The notes beneath the pieces were generated by a model. That model was not told the DNA's origin and did no database searches. It saw only the letters and a list, made by a program, of their open reading frames with translations. From contig CAJJDN010000029.1 in NCBI GenBank assembly GCA_905182985.1, positions 64,662-128,661 of the forward strand: a DNA stretch of 64,000 bases, in the 5' to 3' direction. Shown piece by piece: positions 1-14,581 of the stretch; the first letter of the stretch is position 1, and every line of letters starts with the position of its first letter. Source of the stretch: Paramecium sonneborni (Eukaryota > Ciliophora > Oligohymenophorea > Peniculida > Parameciidae). A program made the translations under genes and the position numbers.

Positions 1-3000
1 AACAGATTTAACATGAATTCTCTATTAATTAAATCCTTGCCAAAAATAGTTATACTTTTAAATTTGAATTCCTTTTTTAAATTATTATACTTAACAAAGA
101 TTTAATACTATTAATATTCATTTTATTTTCTTTAAAAATAGAATTAATTATAGTTATATTTGTTAATGCCATTTTTATAGATACCTTTTTGGATACATTT
201 TCAGAAAGCATCATTCCATTGTTTTGTATTGATATTAAATTATTTCCAAATGCTTTAACTTGATTTAAGTACAAATTATTTAATTAAATTAAATTAGAAT
301 ATTTAAGAACTAAGATTGATTAAGGAGAAATCCCTTCAAAATATAGATTACTTATTTATATATTACTAAAATTAAATAATATTTTACCTATTTAAGATCG
401 ATATAATACTATTTTAAATTAGATTATTCTATTCAATAATTTCACTAAAAGTCTTTTAATAAACATTTTCTTCAAATATTATCATCATATTTTTTAGTTT
501 TACACTATTAATTTAATTGTTGGATTAAAAATCAAAATAAAATAGTAAATTACTCTATGAGAACACATTTATAAACATGATATCATTAAAAATAACTTAA
601 TTACTTATTATAGATGGAATCAAATACAGAAATCCATTTGAATGTTTACTTTTACAATTCTTAACTTTGATTGAATTTAAATTTAAATTTAAATTTGAAT
701 TCATTGAATTGATACCTAAACATCCTCCTAATGCATTTTCTTAATCATTAGACCAACTTGTTGCATTCTCAATAACAATATTATTTAATTCAACTATACC
801 TAACCTAATCAATTCTAAAAATAAACAAGATGCTTAATAGGCAAACAAATTTTAAAAAATTGAATCATCTAAAAAAAAATATTCTGTTTTAGCAAAAATG
901 AATCCACCTACAGATTTATTAGGAATATCTTAATATCTTTAATTTTAGTTATTATTTTAGACTTTTATATCTTTGATCTTAACTTGATAAGAATTCAAAT
1001 AGATTTACGAATTAGATGTGTTTAATAATGTATTTTTATAAAAGATGTTTTAATAAAAATAGATATTTTACTAATAAATTTTGATATAAATAAGTCCAGG
1101 TGAAATGAATGAATAATCTTCTAAAAAATGAATAATCAAGTTATTTTAAAAAGAAGATTAATTTATGAAAGTCTCACAAAAATACTCAGAATTAATATAA
1201 AGTAAACTAGCAAATTAGGTGCTTTATGTTTTCATTAGATAATTGTTTAGAATTGATAAAGAGTTAATTCTTATATTTTAATTGTTTAAGGCTCTACCTT
1301 TTGAAATCAATAATATTAAAGCAGAATTTAAAACAAATTGGTTTTTTAATTGTAAATTGTTCATATTGATATGCAAGAAATCTTAAATAAAGATTACTCC
1401 ACATAGTTCTTATTATTCACTTAAGGTTTATTTAAGCAAATAAATTTTCTAAGATAATTAAGAATGAGAAAAAAGATTATTTCCTTCAATGAATATATTA
1501 TTAAAATTTATGAATGTAAATTTTTAAAGGCAAAAATACCAAAAGTAATTTCTATTATTTATGGTAGCATTTTCAATTAAAATTGAGTAGCTGTTATAAG
1601 AAAATATACAATTACTCGTACTACAAGAATTTTCGCATGAGGATGATATATTTTGAATTTTAAAGTTTTACATTTTTATATTTCCTAATAAATCTTTATC
1701 ATTTTTAATAGAAATCAAACTTGCTTTACAGAAATCTAAACGATCTAAAGTTAAATTATAAATAAAATGATAGTGTCCATTATCTTGAAATAATTCAGTA
1801 AATATAATTAAACTACTATTTGTAAAAGTACTTTAATAAATAGATATATTCTATATAACAAATGAGGAGATTGAAGATATTATGATGCTATCAGAAAATT
1901 AAGATTACAAAATATCTAAATTCTAAATAGAGACAGTGTTTGAAGTAGGAATTCTAAATAAAGCACTATAAATTAATTATGAATTCTTATATAAAATCTT
2001 TTCTGCTGAATAAGAAATATTAAAAGTAATTGAATTGATATCTAGTATTGAAGCATTGTTAAAATAGCTATTTATGACATTTATTGCGTTGATATTAATG
2101 TATGAAAATTCTGATTAAGATTGTAAGTAAAATGAAAAAATTGAAGTATTCGTAAAGTTGCTATCAAGAATAATAATATTTTCAATGTGTATATAGAATT
2201 TTTGTTTTGATTATATTGGATAATGTCGAATCAAAAATAAAGGTTAATTTAAAAGTTTCATATTCGAAAAATGTATGTTAAGAATATATACACTAGTTGC
2301 TTATGCAAATTAAAAAATAGTTTTTTCTAAGTTTAAGTTTGAGATAGAAATGTTATTAATGAATAGAGATACACCAAATGTAGAATGCGAAATAAATTGA
2401 TTAGATTGATGAAAAATTTTAACATTTTTTAAATTGACAGTGGTTTAATTCGTAATTACAAATTATTTTTGATGTTGGCTATCATTAAATCCATCATAAA
2501 GAAAAGTGGAATTTTTTAAAGAAAATATTTATTCTCTAAAATTGAATGGTATTGAATCGGTATAACTATTAAATTTTTAAATAAAAACTGTAGGTTTGAC
2601 TCTTATTAAATATTTTTTTAAAACAATATCAAATTTTTAAAAGGGATTTTGAAGTGATGGAAAATTATAATGTTCTAAATGTAAGTAATATCTTCTTTTA
2701 GATTAATCTTTGGCTCTAATTTATCCTGTTAGAGTTTCAATAAAAGTTAAATTTTAATTAAAATTTAAAACACAAAAATGAGTTTAATTAATAGATTGTT
2801 CATTTGTAATAAAATAAGGATTAATTACTGATATTAAATCTTAAGAGATTTATTAGCATACTTAACAAGGATAAGGGCATTGTTAGCATTAATTATCAAA
2901 ATAAGATAGAATGGGAATATTATCTTAACTATTTTTGCAAGTCTTACAAAATGAGCTGCCTAAATCAAATTCAAGACAATCTTAATTTTTGAGTTAAAAA

Positions 3001-5623
3001 CAACCTAAACTAAATTTCATGTAGCCATCTTAACATTTAAAGATTTCATATTCTTTTACAAAATACATTCCCTATAAAAGAATTGGAATCTTATTTGGTT
3101 TAAAATTTAAATAAAAACTGTGTACTTAATTTTTCCAATTATCTTATGAAGAAGATGACATTTGGCATGTTTCTGAATTATTAAATTTATCAGAGCATAA
3201 TTGACAGATCCCATTCAAGAAATTAAGAAAATAACCATATTAACATTCTATGCATATGATCATTCCAAACCAATCTTAAAGGCATTTAGAACAATTAGAA
3301 TAAAATTGTAAGCAATCCTCAAATTAAATTGCTATATTTTTTTATATTTCTAATATTGATAAAAGAGTGTTAGTACATATAAATTAATCCTCTATAATAA
3401 AACCATCTATGCATTAATAACTTACAGTAAATTCTATACATTAATTAATTGAAAAATCGAAAACAAATCCTGGATAACACAATGAACATGCTATAACATA
3501 ATCTTCTTCATTTAATACAATTTCTCCTTACATAAGTGAAACTTAATTTCTATCATATAAATTATATTAAAAACAGTATTTACAATTTTCTATATCACAT
3601 CGTCTACAAAAACCTAAAATATCCATAAAATATTTAGAAGGATCTTTACAAAATTAGCATTGTCTAAACATACAATATCCACAAGATTCTTAACATTAAA
3701 ATCGACCATCATAATTATTTGAATCTTAATAATCAAGACACTTTTTTACATCTTTCTAATATTCACCAAAAAAGCAAGTAATGTAAACATCTTAATCTAA
3801 GTGTTTATCTTCATATAAAAAACAATCTACTTATCCTTCAATAATCGTTTAATCTGAACAAGTACTGCATCCATCACAGCTAACAACTTCTTCATTTACA
3901 ATAAAGAACTGTACCGTTTATTATTTTCCATTATAAGTATCCAAATATACATTATTTTAAGAACCTTCATATTATGAATACTATTCTTCGCAGTAACCTT
4001 TCTTTATCCATTTTTAAGGATTTATTAAACATTCTACACAATTAAGTATTCCTTTTTAAGATGCTGATGGACTATCTTAAATTTAAAATCAATACCATTA
4101 TATGCATTAGTCATTTAATTTGAAATAACCATATGAACATATTATTTCTTTATTTTCAGATTCATATCTCTCATCTTCAGGTAAATATTCAAAATTTTCT
4201 ATAAATTCCATGTCACTAGATCCATAACATTTTCCTCCTTTCTCTTCTTAATACCACAATTTACATTAACAAGTATTAGCTTATTAATCATATATACGAT
4301 TATCTGATTCTAAACAAGATAAACAATGATTATTAAAAGGACCCCAACAATTTAAACAAGAATAGTGACAACTTTGTTATTTTCCAAAATCATCAGTTTG
4401 ACTAATTAAACTTACATAATTAAAATAACTAAACTATCCAATTTCTCCCTCTATATTGCTATTTTATTAATCATTCTCCCCAAAATAAAAGGCTAGTAAT
4501 ATATCTGAAAATTAATAAACATTTTAAAAATCTATCTCATATTTTTTGTTAGTAATAAAACTATTCAATTAAATTAAAAGTGTATTAAGTAAATATTTTA
4601 TTTCTATAAAATGCCATTAAGTGATAAATTCCACTTCTATATTTTGAGAAAAACTTTTTTTTAATTCATCCATGAAATCTATATTTTTAATATAAGGATA
4701 ATTATATGAATAATATTCTATTGTGTAAAACCATTAATCCTATTATTTTATGTAGCTTAGTTAAAAGATCTTTAAGTTTAGATTAAATTCAAAATTATGA
4801 GGTTTTATTTAAAGAATACATATTTAATTTTTTTAATTAATCTCTTTAATTTTTATTTTCGACCAAAACTAAATATCATAGCTCTTATTATAAATAAATT
4901 AACTAATCAAATTCTCAACATTTAAAGGGGAGTATTATAAATATTAAATTAATGGATTAAAAATTAATGTTTAACTTATCCCATTTAGAAACTCTTCTTT
5001 GTATTCAGGTAAAAACATAAAATTTGATATTTAATATAATTAAACCTCGCCAGGAAAGCTCATTAATGTTAAATTTTATAACTATCCCTATTTCAAAAAC
5101 TAATGTAAATTTTTAAAAATACTTATATACTCTATCCATAAATATATATTAGCTCTTAAAAGCAAACTCTGTCACTATAATAACTTTTGAATTAATTTTA
5201 ATCACCACATTCTAATCCAATTATTAATTCTGAGTCATCTTTAAAGTACAAATACTAGAAACACCATCTTCCCTCATAATCTAAGATGTTTATTTTAAAT
5301 TAGACTTCAATTTAATTAGAGCAAGTTTAAATAATAAAATAGTGATCAATTCTTTGAATTTCAATTAAAAATTCAACATAATATGCTATCCTGAGCTTCT
5401 AAGTTTTTATTTATTTTGCCATATAAATTAAATAGCTATGGGAATTTCTTTTGTGCACATTCTCTAAATGAAGAATATTGTTCAAAGGCGAATATTTCGA
5501 AAAACTCCCTATAACTTATTCTCTTTCTAAATTCAGCAAGGGAAAGTTTAAATAATTATTCTCTTTTTACTAATTTGATTATTGAGAACTAATTTTGACA
5601 AATAAAATCAAAATGAAAAGCAT
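1..5623 (-). CDS. Giant cysteine-rich surface protein with beta-helix-like repeats (3' end outside window)
   Basis: Reads from an ATG at 5623 leftward out of the window. I see introns at 5122-5100 (23 nt), 4095-4072 (24 nt, removes an in-frame TGA) and 387-366 (22 nt). Residues 1-13 (MLFILILFVKISSQ) look like a signal peptide. About 400 residues follow with a LamG-like feel (for example FYTIEYYSYNYPYIK). A cysteine-rich block at about 4370-2850 has furin/EGF-receptor-type C-x2-C spacing (HYSCLNCWGPF, CGYC, CRRC). A long Asn/Ile/Ser-rich stretch after it suggests a parallel beta-helix fold. The N-terminal half is clearly homologous to the gene starting at 62688, with an intron at the same place (after GQSIQ here, GSGLK there). 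Likely a secreted or membrane-anchored cell-surface protein; its exact role is unknown. No stop is reached by base 1. Confidence 0.88.
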
Positions 5624-6223
5624 AATTGATTTATTTATTTATTTTACTTATATAGTTATTTTTAACTAATATAATCTTATGTTTAAAAAACGTGATTCGA
5701 TTTAGAGATAAAAAAATGTTGCAAAAATGCTATCTTATGTATTCAAACTAATAAAAAAAAGAAAATTTAATATTTCAATATATGTCTTCAGTGTATGATA
5801 TTGTTTACAATTATTAAATATCAATTATTCAAATTTATTGAAGATGTCATTAATTTAAAATGATAGCTTAAAATAGCATTAAGAATATTAGTGCCAAATA
5901 GATAGAAATTGAAATTGAATAATCAAATTTTTATATAAGGTAAATTATATTTTTATGGAAATTAGTAAATAAAATTTTAAGCTGCATTGAAAAAAATTTT
6001 TAAATCTTATGAAATGGAATATGTAAATATTTATAATATGAATAATACTTCTGAAACTAATTTTATTGTTCTTTATATTTTATTATACAATTTTTTATTT
6101 TTTATGTCCTAAAGAACATATACAAATATTATTTTTATATACAATTGTATAAAATTTCTTTTTATTTAAGTTTAATTATTAAAGGTTCAATCTTTATCCA
6201 TGTGATAAATAATTAATATTTAT
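5624..6223. other. Intergenic, divergent promoter region
   Basis: 600 bp of very AT-rich DNA between the divergent starts of the surface-protein gene (minus) and the PAS membrane protein gene (plus). I see no sustained open frame, tRNA or repeat. It presumably holds both promoters, but no motif can be named. Confidence 0.6.
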
Positions 6224-9200
6224 ATGAATTTTATTTTTCAAAAATAATCAAGCATTTCAGCGAATAGAAAAGATAAATTATAGCTCTTTAAGCAATATTT
6301 AATGCTTTTATACATATTAAAATTCAACGTTTAAATTCCAAGAGACATTTCATCTTTTATTTTGTTTTTTAACATGATATATCCTACATTTATTTCTTTA
6401 GAATAATAATACTTCTATTCTCAATAGAAAAACTCCATATAATAAATTTTACTTTTTAGCATTAGACCTGATTTGATATTTTAAAGGTACAAAAATTAGT
6501 TTATTTTAGCTCTTTATTGTACTTGATACCTCTAATTTTATTTTTATTTCATAAATCAAGTGGAGTAATATTATTATATTATTATTTAACTTCAAAAAAC
6601 TAGGAAAGATTTGTTCGATTAATTTCTAAAAAAATATTTTTAAAGGTATTAGGATTATTCTTTACATTATACCTAAAATTAATTAATACATTTTTACTTA
6701 TAATTTATAGTTTGCTTTGCATTGCCAGTTTTAAAATATAGTTTGAATAATCAAAATAAGATAATTTACCCTCCTTTCATATAATTTGCAATTTCTTAAC
6801 AATAATTTTATTGTTTTTAGAATCATCATTTGTATTATATTTTTATAGTTCATCTATAACTCATTAACAAAAAGACATAGAAACAACAAGAGTTACTTAT
6901 TTAAGAGTGCTTTATCAAATATTAATATTACTTCAAATTTTTATGGTTTTCTTTTGGAATTCAAAACACTATTTTTTTATTTAATCAGCTATAGCTATTT
7001 TTTCGCAAATAACGTTGTTAATTGATTAATTCTATAATTTAGTATATTCTTTGAATCATCAACAATAATCAATTGCCTTAGCCATTTCTATTAATATTTC
7101 ATTTTATTTTGCAGCCTTAGTTTCAACCAATATATCTTTCAAATCTTTGCTTGTACCTTTTCTTATAAATCAAATTTTGATCTATTAAATAATAGGGAAC
7201 TATTATGATCGTTTTAATAAATATACTTTAAAAGTACTGTTTAATAAAAAACTGTAAACTTATTGGCCACTAAAATATTGGTTAATCAAATTAATTAATA
7301 ATGACATAAATAATAATAATTTTGAACTAGTTTTTAAGTCTTTTATTGCATCATATCATAGATTTGATTGTGATGATGTAAATTGTATATTTTGTTCTCG
7401 TTCAAATATAATTTTTCCAACTTTAACTGGTGGTATCACTAATAAAATTTATAATCAATTTTTGTTGAAAAAATTAAAGCAATTTTTAGCATTAGAATCT
7501 CTTAATTAATAGTCATCATCATAAAATTAGGGTCTTTTATCATATGCATTTATTTTATACGATTTTGGAATGATTATGAAAGCTATAAAAATTCTTTGTT
7601 TTTTAAAGGAAAATCATTAAAATTCAGAAAATTTAAAAATTTAATCATTTTCTTAATTTTAAGAGGATAATTATTAAAATCTTGAATTAATAAATTAAAA
7701 AAAATTATAATCTTAAGACCCTCAAGACTTATTCAATGATTTAGCCAAAATTGTGCAAGACCCTATATTAATGTAATTTTATTTAAATTAACGATAATTT
7801 GGGTAATATCTAATGATTGATAAAATAAAATTACAATTTATGTTTGAATGTGCAAAAGCAAATATAAATTCCTCATTAGGAACATCAAGAGAAACATTAT
7901 AATAATTTTACATTTCGAATTATACTGAAGAAATTATAGAAAAAGATCTCTAAATTAATATTTAAGAAAAAAATTTATTAAAACTTATTGATGCAAAGAT
8001 AGATATATATTAATAAATAGTTTCAACGTCATAAATTAAATAAACTATTCGTCATTTTCACTAGAAAGTACATAAACTATGTTACTAATTTTATGCGTTA
8101 GATAAAGAATTAAAAAAGGCTTATGCATAAAATCCTTGTTTTCATTTGCATAGAATAATTTGTTATTTTTTGGGAGAAATTTTAGGAGAATATAGAAGGG
8201 CAATAAATTTTTATAAAAATTCAGAATTTTTTGAAACTAAAATACTTTAATTTAAATAAATAAAGAATTTTAATATTAACTCTCAAAGAGTCCATTATTT
8301 AATATTAGAAGCAAAGGATGATATGGAAACATTTAATATCTAATCATACTCTAATAAATTTTTTCTAAGTTTTGGAAATTCTTCAAACACTGCTTAGATT
8401 CATCAGTTTAATGATTTATTACCTATATATTTAGTTCAACATCATTGCTCTTATGTAAGACAATTTTTTGAGACAGCAGAGGCTAAATTTTATTAGTAAT
8501 TTGACCTTAGTTTTATTCGGAATACAAATACTCTCTTAACACCAATAAATATGTGTTTTTCAATTACAAATAAATTCATTAATAAAAATATTACATTTGC
8601 TGCTTTTTTATAAGATACTTTATATGATCAAGCATATATTCTTGTAGATGATATTAGTCTAAATTGTATGTTTACTTAAAATTTATTAATATTAATTGGA
8701 TGGAAAGAATCAGAAATCTAGCAATTGAGTAAATAAGATAGATAAAAAGAATTTGATATTAATAAAATATTTCCAAAATTTGATAAGCTTGTTAGAGTAA
8801 ATTAAGAAAAATACTTAAGATTAAATTAATGTGATTTGATATTGCCTAAAATGTAAGAAACAGTATCAACTTAAAGATCTTTATATTCAGAAAATTCATA
8901 AATATATTTATAATATATTGACTGTTAATGTGATTTAATTATTATTAAACGATCTATTGGGGGCTATAATTATTACATAATAAATATTGTTAAAATAGTT
9001 GAAGCTTAAACAATTGAAATTATTAATCAAAAAATAAATTATTCACAGTAAAAAACTTTAGAAAATAAATAATTATAATTTCCTGATAACTAGACTAGTT
9101 TAGAGTAAGTTTAGATTTGGTCTTAATCTTTAAATAAAGAAAATATAAAAAATCATAACAAAAATATTGATAAGAAATCAAATTTAGAATATACTTAAAT

Positions 9201-11039
9201 AGATAAAATGTATTCTTTAATTCAATCTATTCTTTCTGTAAAAACTCCAAAGTATCTTTAGAAATTTGTGATTTTAATGTTAATTTGGCATTCAATTTTT
9301 ATTATGTTTGTCATAATATTTTATGTCTCTTTGCAATCAGACATAAATTTAGTAAAATCACATCTTGAAATGATATCATTTTATGCAGCAATAATGGCTC
9401 CTCACGATCTTTTCTTTTCAATGAGAGTAACCATTACTGCTTATTAATAAATGTAAAGAGAAGGATTCTTAACTCAAGGATAAGTTACAGAATTAACTAA
9501 TCCTTATTATGAAAATATTGAATTAGGATTTACTGAATTAAGAGATAGCTTTTATGATCAGTTAAATAATCAATATTTAAAGAATTTTTTGAATGATATT
9601 ACTGTTACAATGTATTTTATGTAAAAAGATGAAAAGTCAATATATCCTATAGATGTTACTTTTAGAGATGCTTTATTAATTATATTATAATATCAATATG
9701 CATAAATGATGACTTTTTATCATCGTCAAAGTACTTCTGGTAAACCATTTTAAATTTCATTATTTGCAAATTATTTTATGCTTCATTCTCAGTGTGAATT
9801 GTTAACAAATGATATAGCTATTTATTCAATTGAAAATAAAAACTATATTAATCGAAAATGGTTGATAATTACTTTTATTGGATTTGTATCTCTTATTCTA
9901 TTTTATATAATTATTTAATGTTATTAAATATATTTTTTTGGGTAATTGGATTCACTCTATGAGTTAATTAATTGCTTAACATACGATATTGTTTAGAAAG
10001 AGATTGATAAATTTGGAGATTATATCAGTAATTATAAATTAGATCGCTATATCATACTTGAATATAATCCATTAGATCGATATTGCAAATAAATTGAAAA
10101 TTATTAAAAAAAATTAGGGTAAAATTATATAAAAGTAAAAATTAAAACAAAAAATTAATCTAAATTAGTAAATTATTCTATGCTTTTTTTATTATGTTTA
10201 TTACTTTGTTTTTACTTTATTCTAATTTTCAGTAGTACATAATTGTATTTATAACAATATGAAAAAAACTTGAATTTTTATAAAAAGTTGTAGGATTATA
10301 AATTAAGACCTGGTAGCCTTTACTTATATCGAGAAATCTTTTTTAGATGGTCTAATTTCACTTTTTTAACAGAAGATAATTAATAATAGTTATATTCTCT
10401 AGTTTTTAAAGCAGAATAATCAATAATGGATTATTTGAAAAATACAAATTCTTTTTATGTAAATTCATAAATTATAGATGAAGAATTTGATCGGTTATTT
10501 AGTAAAGTCAGTCAAGAGAATTTATGTTAATTTATTGATTAAGTAATTATTAATTTAAATTAGAAATTTTAAAATTTAACATCTAAATATTGTAATTTAT
10601 CTTTTGATGGATCTTTGAAATCAGGAATGATAAATACTTTAATTTATATAAAACATTCAATATAAACTTAATAGGGAATAAACAATTTTACTAAAAGAGT
10701 AGAAATTAGTTTATATGAATAAGAAGGATCACAGATAATTACAAGAGTTTTTTTCTCACTTTCAGATTAATTTAGTAAAAGTGTAGGTTTAAAAGCGGAT
10801 ATTTGTATTTAAGTGATAAAAGTAAAAGATTCTAATTAGATTAGGCTATATCGATTAGTTTTATTGTTTATATTTTATTAGTGTTATTATTGATGCAAAT
10901 ACTTTATCGTCCATATTTAGAGAAACTTTTTAAAGTGTTAAAAAGATCAGTTCATTTAATTCCGTTTGATTGCTTGTTGTAAAGTGAAACATTAGAAATG
11001 AGATTAAAGTCGATTAATTATAAACTTTAATTATTATGA
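6224..11039 (+). CDS. TmcB-like multi-pass membrane protein with PAS domain (paralogue 1)
   Basis: 1,589 codons plus stop after removing two 23-nt introns (6487-6509 and 10822-10844); the rest is one open frame with TGA only at the end. Residues of about 20-350 are strongly hydrophobic, with several membrane helices. A soluble segment follows with a cysteine cluster (DCDDVNCIFC) and a PAS-like stretch near residue 800 (YILVDDISL...LIGWKESEI). The C-terminal third carries about four more helices. The architecture matches ciliate 'PAS domain S-box' proteins related to Dictyostelium TmcB. A sensory or signalling membrane role is inferred, and the ligand is unknown. Paralogous to the gene at 14582, for example around FRDALLIILQYQY versus FRESLNVLLQYQY. 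Neither of its introns exists in that paralogue. ATG 6224 is the first in-frame start of a continuous frame. Confidence 0.87.
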
Positions 11040-11204
11040 AAACAAGGTAGTAAATTTGATATAATAATTGATTTTATATAATATTTTATTAATCCTATTA
11101 AGTGTGATATAAAATAAGATATAAGTAGTTTGAATTAATTATTACAAAAAAGATTGAAAGATATTAAATTAAATAGGATAATAATGATATAAAATTTCCA
11201 AATG

Positions 11205-12071
11205 TCAAACTTAAACATCTTCAAAAGCTAAACCAATAATATAACTTGCACTAGCTGCTGCACTTCCTATAATAAGAGTTTCTAATCCAGCCCAATACCA
11301 TTTTTAATATGAAAACATAGATTTAGAAACACCTAGAATAAATAAGAAAAACCCAGTTAATGCAATAGAAGTTTCAAACAAATTATCTGATAATCCAGCA
11401 ATACTTCCAACAATAAATGGTAATACTAAAATAAATAAATTATTGTTACATGGCATTAATCCAAATAATCCAAATGAAAAAAAGGTTACAACAGCATCTT
11501 TAATAGGATGTTCATCTACACTCATTAATCCAAGTTCTTCAACCATCATAACATCAACCCATACTTTTTTATTTTTTGCTAGAGTATCAGCAATAATAAC
11601 TGCTTCATCATGATCTATTCCTTTGGACTTAAGAATATTTTAAGATTTTACTTTATAAATTTCAACCATTTCTTTTTTCTCACCTTCAGGATTATTTTCA
11701 ACTTCCCATTATTCTCTATTTCTTTCATTTATTGTAAATTCTGCTTCACTCCTTGTTGATATATAATCTCCTAAAGCCATTGATATTCCATCACCAATTA
11801 AATTAGCTATACCCATTCCTAATACTACTCCTGTAGATAATCCAGCCTATATTTGATATTATTGTTAATATACTCCTGCGACTCCTGCTACAACTGAAAA
11901 TGTTGTTACCATTCCATCTAAACCTCCATATACTGCACTTTTTATATGTTCTCCACCCATTTAATGCTTTTCCTCATGTCCATCATTTAAACTTTATTAT
12001 TCCTCATTTTTATGTGCTTTCTTAGATAAATCTACATCTTTTTTTTCAAAAGCTATTTATGCTTAATTCAT
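11205..12071 (-). CDS. VIT/CCC1-family iron or manganese transporter
   Basis: Intronless, 288 residues, stop at 11205-11207. After a hydrophilic N-terminus rich in Lys, Glu and Asn, the family hallmark appears: GGLDGMVTTFSVVAGVAG in helix 1, then GMGIANLIGDGISMALGDYI in helix 2, a charged cytosolic segment rich in Glu (the metal-binding region in plant VIT1), and three more helices ending in GLAFEDVQV. In this family the protein moves Fe2+ or Mn2+ out of the cytosol into a vacuole-like compartment, probably in exchange for protons. Length and topology (five helices) are normal. The start is the first ATG in frame; only 43 bp separate it from the stop of the upstream SF-assemblin gene on the same strand. 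Substrate is inferred from the family only. Confidence 0.93.
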
Positions 12072-12114
12072 TTCAGATCTTAAAATTAATTATAATTATT
12101 TATATCTATGATTA

Positions 12115-12971
12115 TCATAAGTTCATTTCTAACATTTCTCTCTTTAATTTTTCAATTACTTTCTCTACTAATTATACTAATGTTTCTTCTGTTTTCTCTC
12201 TTTCTCCTCTTGTTTTTCTTAATTATTCCTATATTCTTCCTGATATTTCTCTCAAACTCTCAACTATCTCTTCCTCTTTTGCTTCTCTCTCTTTCTTCTC
12301 TCTATATATATATTAATCTTATATTTAAACCTATCAAATAATTCTCTTAAATCATTCAATTATTCTACAAATTAATGATATATCTTCTCTTCAACATCTT
12401 TTCTCTCTGTAATCTCATTCTATAATTCATCAGCTATTTTTGGTAAATCTTCATTCAAATAAGAATCTATATATTCATGAGATGTTGATTAAGCCTATTA
12501 ATTTAATTAATTAATTATTACTAATCCTTCCTTTATTACTTCCTATTATAAACTCTCTATTTATTGTCCAATTTAATATACTATCTTTTTCTCTTATTCT
12601 ACTCTATCTTTTGAATTCTATTCTATTAATCTTCTTGAGTGTCTCTCTAAATCAGTTATCAATTTGTAAGTTTCACTTTCTTATCTCTCACGACTATAAA
12701 ATATCTATACTATTTTTACTCTTCTTATTCTTATTCCAAAAATTCTGTTATTTATCTCACTTTTTGTGCTATATATGCAAATTTCTCTTCTTTCAAATCC
12801 GATTAATGTTATAATTATGCCTCAAAAGCCATAATCAATTAACTTATTGTATGAAAACGATTATTTTTCCTATTATGTATTATTCCTAACTTACTCATCT
12901 TAAACACTAGTTGAGATGTTATTTAGCTTTTCAAAAATTGATGAAACTCTATTTTAGATATTCTCTGACAT
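12115..12971 (-). CDS. SF-assemblin / beta-giardin family fibre protein
   Basis: 258 residues after removing introns at 12894-12870 (25 nt), 12719-12694 (26 nt) and 12330-12302 (29 nt); the spliced length is an exact multiple of three. A short non-helical head (MSENIQNRVSSIFEKLNNIS) is followed by an uninterrupted charged alpha-helical rod with few prolines (AFEAQLQHQSDLKEEKFAYI, then TLVQLVEKVIEKLKREM at the end). This head-plus-rod layout and length are typical of SF-assemblins, which form striated fibres attached to basal bodies; in ciliates the equivalent is the kinetodesmal fibre. Acts at basal bodies by inference. The antisense strand has long standard-code frames that are shadows of this rod. 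The family call rests on the overall pattern, not on a database search. Confidence 0.82.
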
Positions 12972-13060
12972 TAAATTAATAATAATTTTTATTTCTGTTT
13001 AATAAAATATAAAAATTTTATTGATTAAATAAAACTATTATAAAATATAAACTTATTTAA

Positions 13061-14404
13061 TCACATTAAATGATCATTTATATCAAAAGTATCACAATTC
13101 TTATACTTTCTATGGATCTTTTAGTAATTTAAATGTTTTTATTGTAATGGTTCAAACTAATTTTACTTTATATTTATTTAACTATCATTGCATTCCATTA
13201 TACTTGAATCTTACAAATTCATTTAATTTAATTCTTATCTTGTTTATTCTAATAACTATCTCAATTAATCTATATTATCATCAAAAGATTATTCATTTTT
13301 TGTTGTGAAACAAACCTTATCAAAATTCAATCTTTATTAAACATTTTGATTCGGCTATTATTCTTCTATTTTCATTATGTCTTTCTTAAATTATTCATAT
13401 TTCGGTATATCATATTTTGGTATTTCTAATTAATTTATATTAGTAATGTTCTCTTTTTAAATCTTAGAATTTATAAAATCATTTTCTTTAATTTAACATT
13501 TCAAAGTTGATTAATTTGAATCTTAATTGACATTCTCAACACTTTATTAATTAAAACAATTCTCTTCTTTTGGATAAAATTTGTTTTATGTATTATTTAT
13601 AGATTAAAGTGGAATCTCTGAATAAACAGACTTTGTATCAGTCAAAGCAGCATTTCTAAAAGGATTCTCATCTTTTAATTATGAAATCTAAACTTCTTAT
13701 GAATGTAAAGTATTTTCTAAAAATGAAATAACGTTATCTAAATTTTTCATTCCATTAAAACCATAGTTTTCTTAAATATCTGTACATTTATCATCTATTT
13801 GATTTTATTTATTTGTTGATTTTTTTATTTCTTATTATTTTATTTTATCAACTGACTTTTCTTATTATGATTTTAATATTTTTTCTGGCTTCTTTAATCT
13901 TTATGCCTAGAATAATTAATATAAATTATACTTTTGCAACGAATGATTTTGTTTCTTCTAAGTCTTATTTTATTTTATTCAGAAAATTTGGATCCTAATT
14001 TTATTACTCTCTTTCACTTTCCATTAATAACATTTTAGCTTATTCAAGAATATCTGGTTTAAATTAACTTTATGAATGAGCTCTTTCAGATTTTTCCCAT
14101 TCAATCATTTATGTTAAATTTCTTCTCTTAGACGTTGAATTATTTAAACCCTTAGAATGCAATGCTGTAAGATAAATCTATTGTAATGATATATTATAAC
14201 TTTTTATGTATCGTCATCCATTACATTATTTTTCAATTTTTCTTAAACTTATTACCATTAATCTTTTGCTTCCATACGATGTTTTGACATTAAACTAATT
14301 TTCTTTTACATCAATTCAGCTTATGATAACTTGTAACGATCCTAATCAACAAATGATGAAACCCATTCAGGTTTTCCCTTTTGATTCTTTTATTTCGAAT
14401 ACAT
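13061..14404 (-). CDS. Unrecognised charged protein, partly coiled coil
   Basis: 431 residues after removing introns at 14200-14178 (23 nt) and 13931-13907 (25 nt). Starts MYSKQKNQKGKPEWVSSF. The N-terminal third is basic and helical (ELMQKKISLMSKHRMEAKD), the middle contains ILEQAKMLLMESEREQQN and further short helices, and the C-terminal half is Asn/Gln/Ser-rich with no clear fold. No membrane segment or signal peptide. I do not recognise a family. It is divergent from the PAS membrane gene at 14582, with 177 bp between the starts. The frame and splice solution are solid; the function is unknown. Confidence 0.82.
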
Positions 14405-14581
14405 TGATTTCAAATTAATAACTGAAAAATATTTTCGTAATATTATTATATATATTTATTGATTATATTATCATCCAATCATTTTCTAATTGTTAAATAC
14501 CATAGATCTGATGCATTACATAATTATAATTAATATATTCTTATTTTTATATTATTCAATTCAAATTTATATAGCCAATTA

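Noticed and set aside
6487..6509. Frameshift error in PAS protein paralogue 1
   Set aside because: A 23-nt GTA...TAG intron explains the frame change exactly and matches dozens of others.
12059..12341. Two hydrophobic plus-strand frames that look like a membrane protein
   Set aside because: They are antisense to the Glu/Lys/Arg-rich SF-assemblin rod; the minus strand gives a complete, splice-consistent protein.
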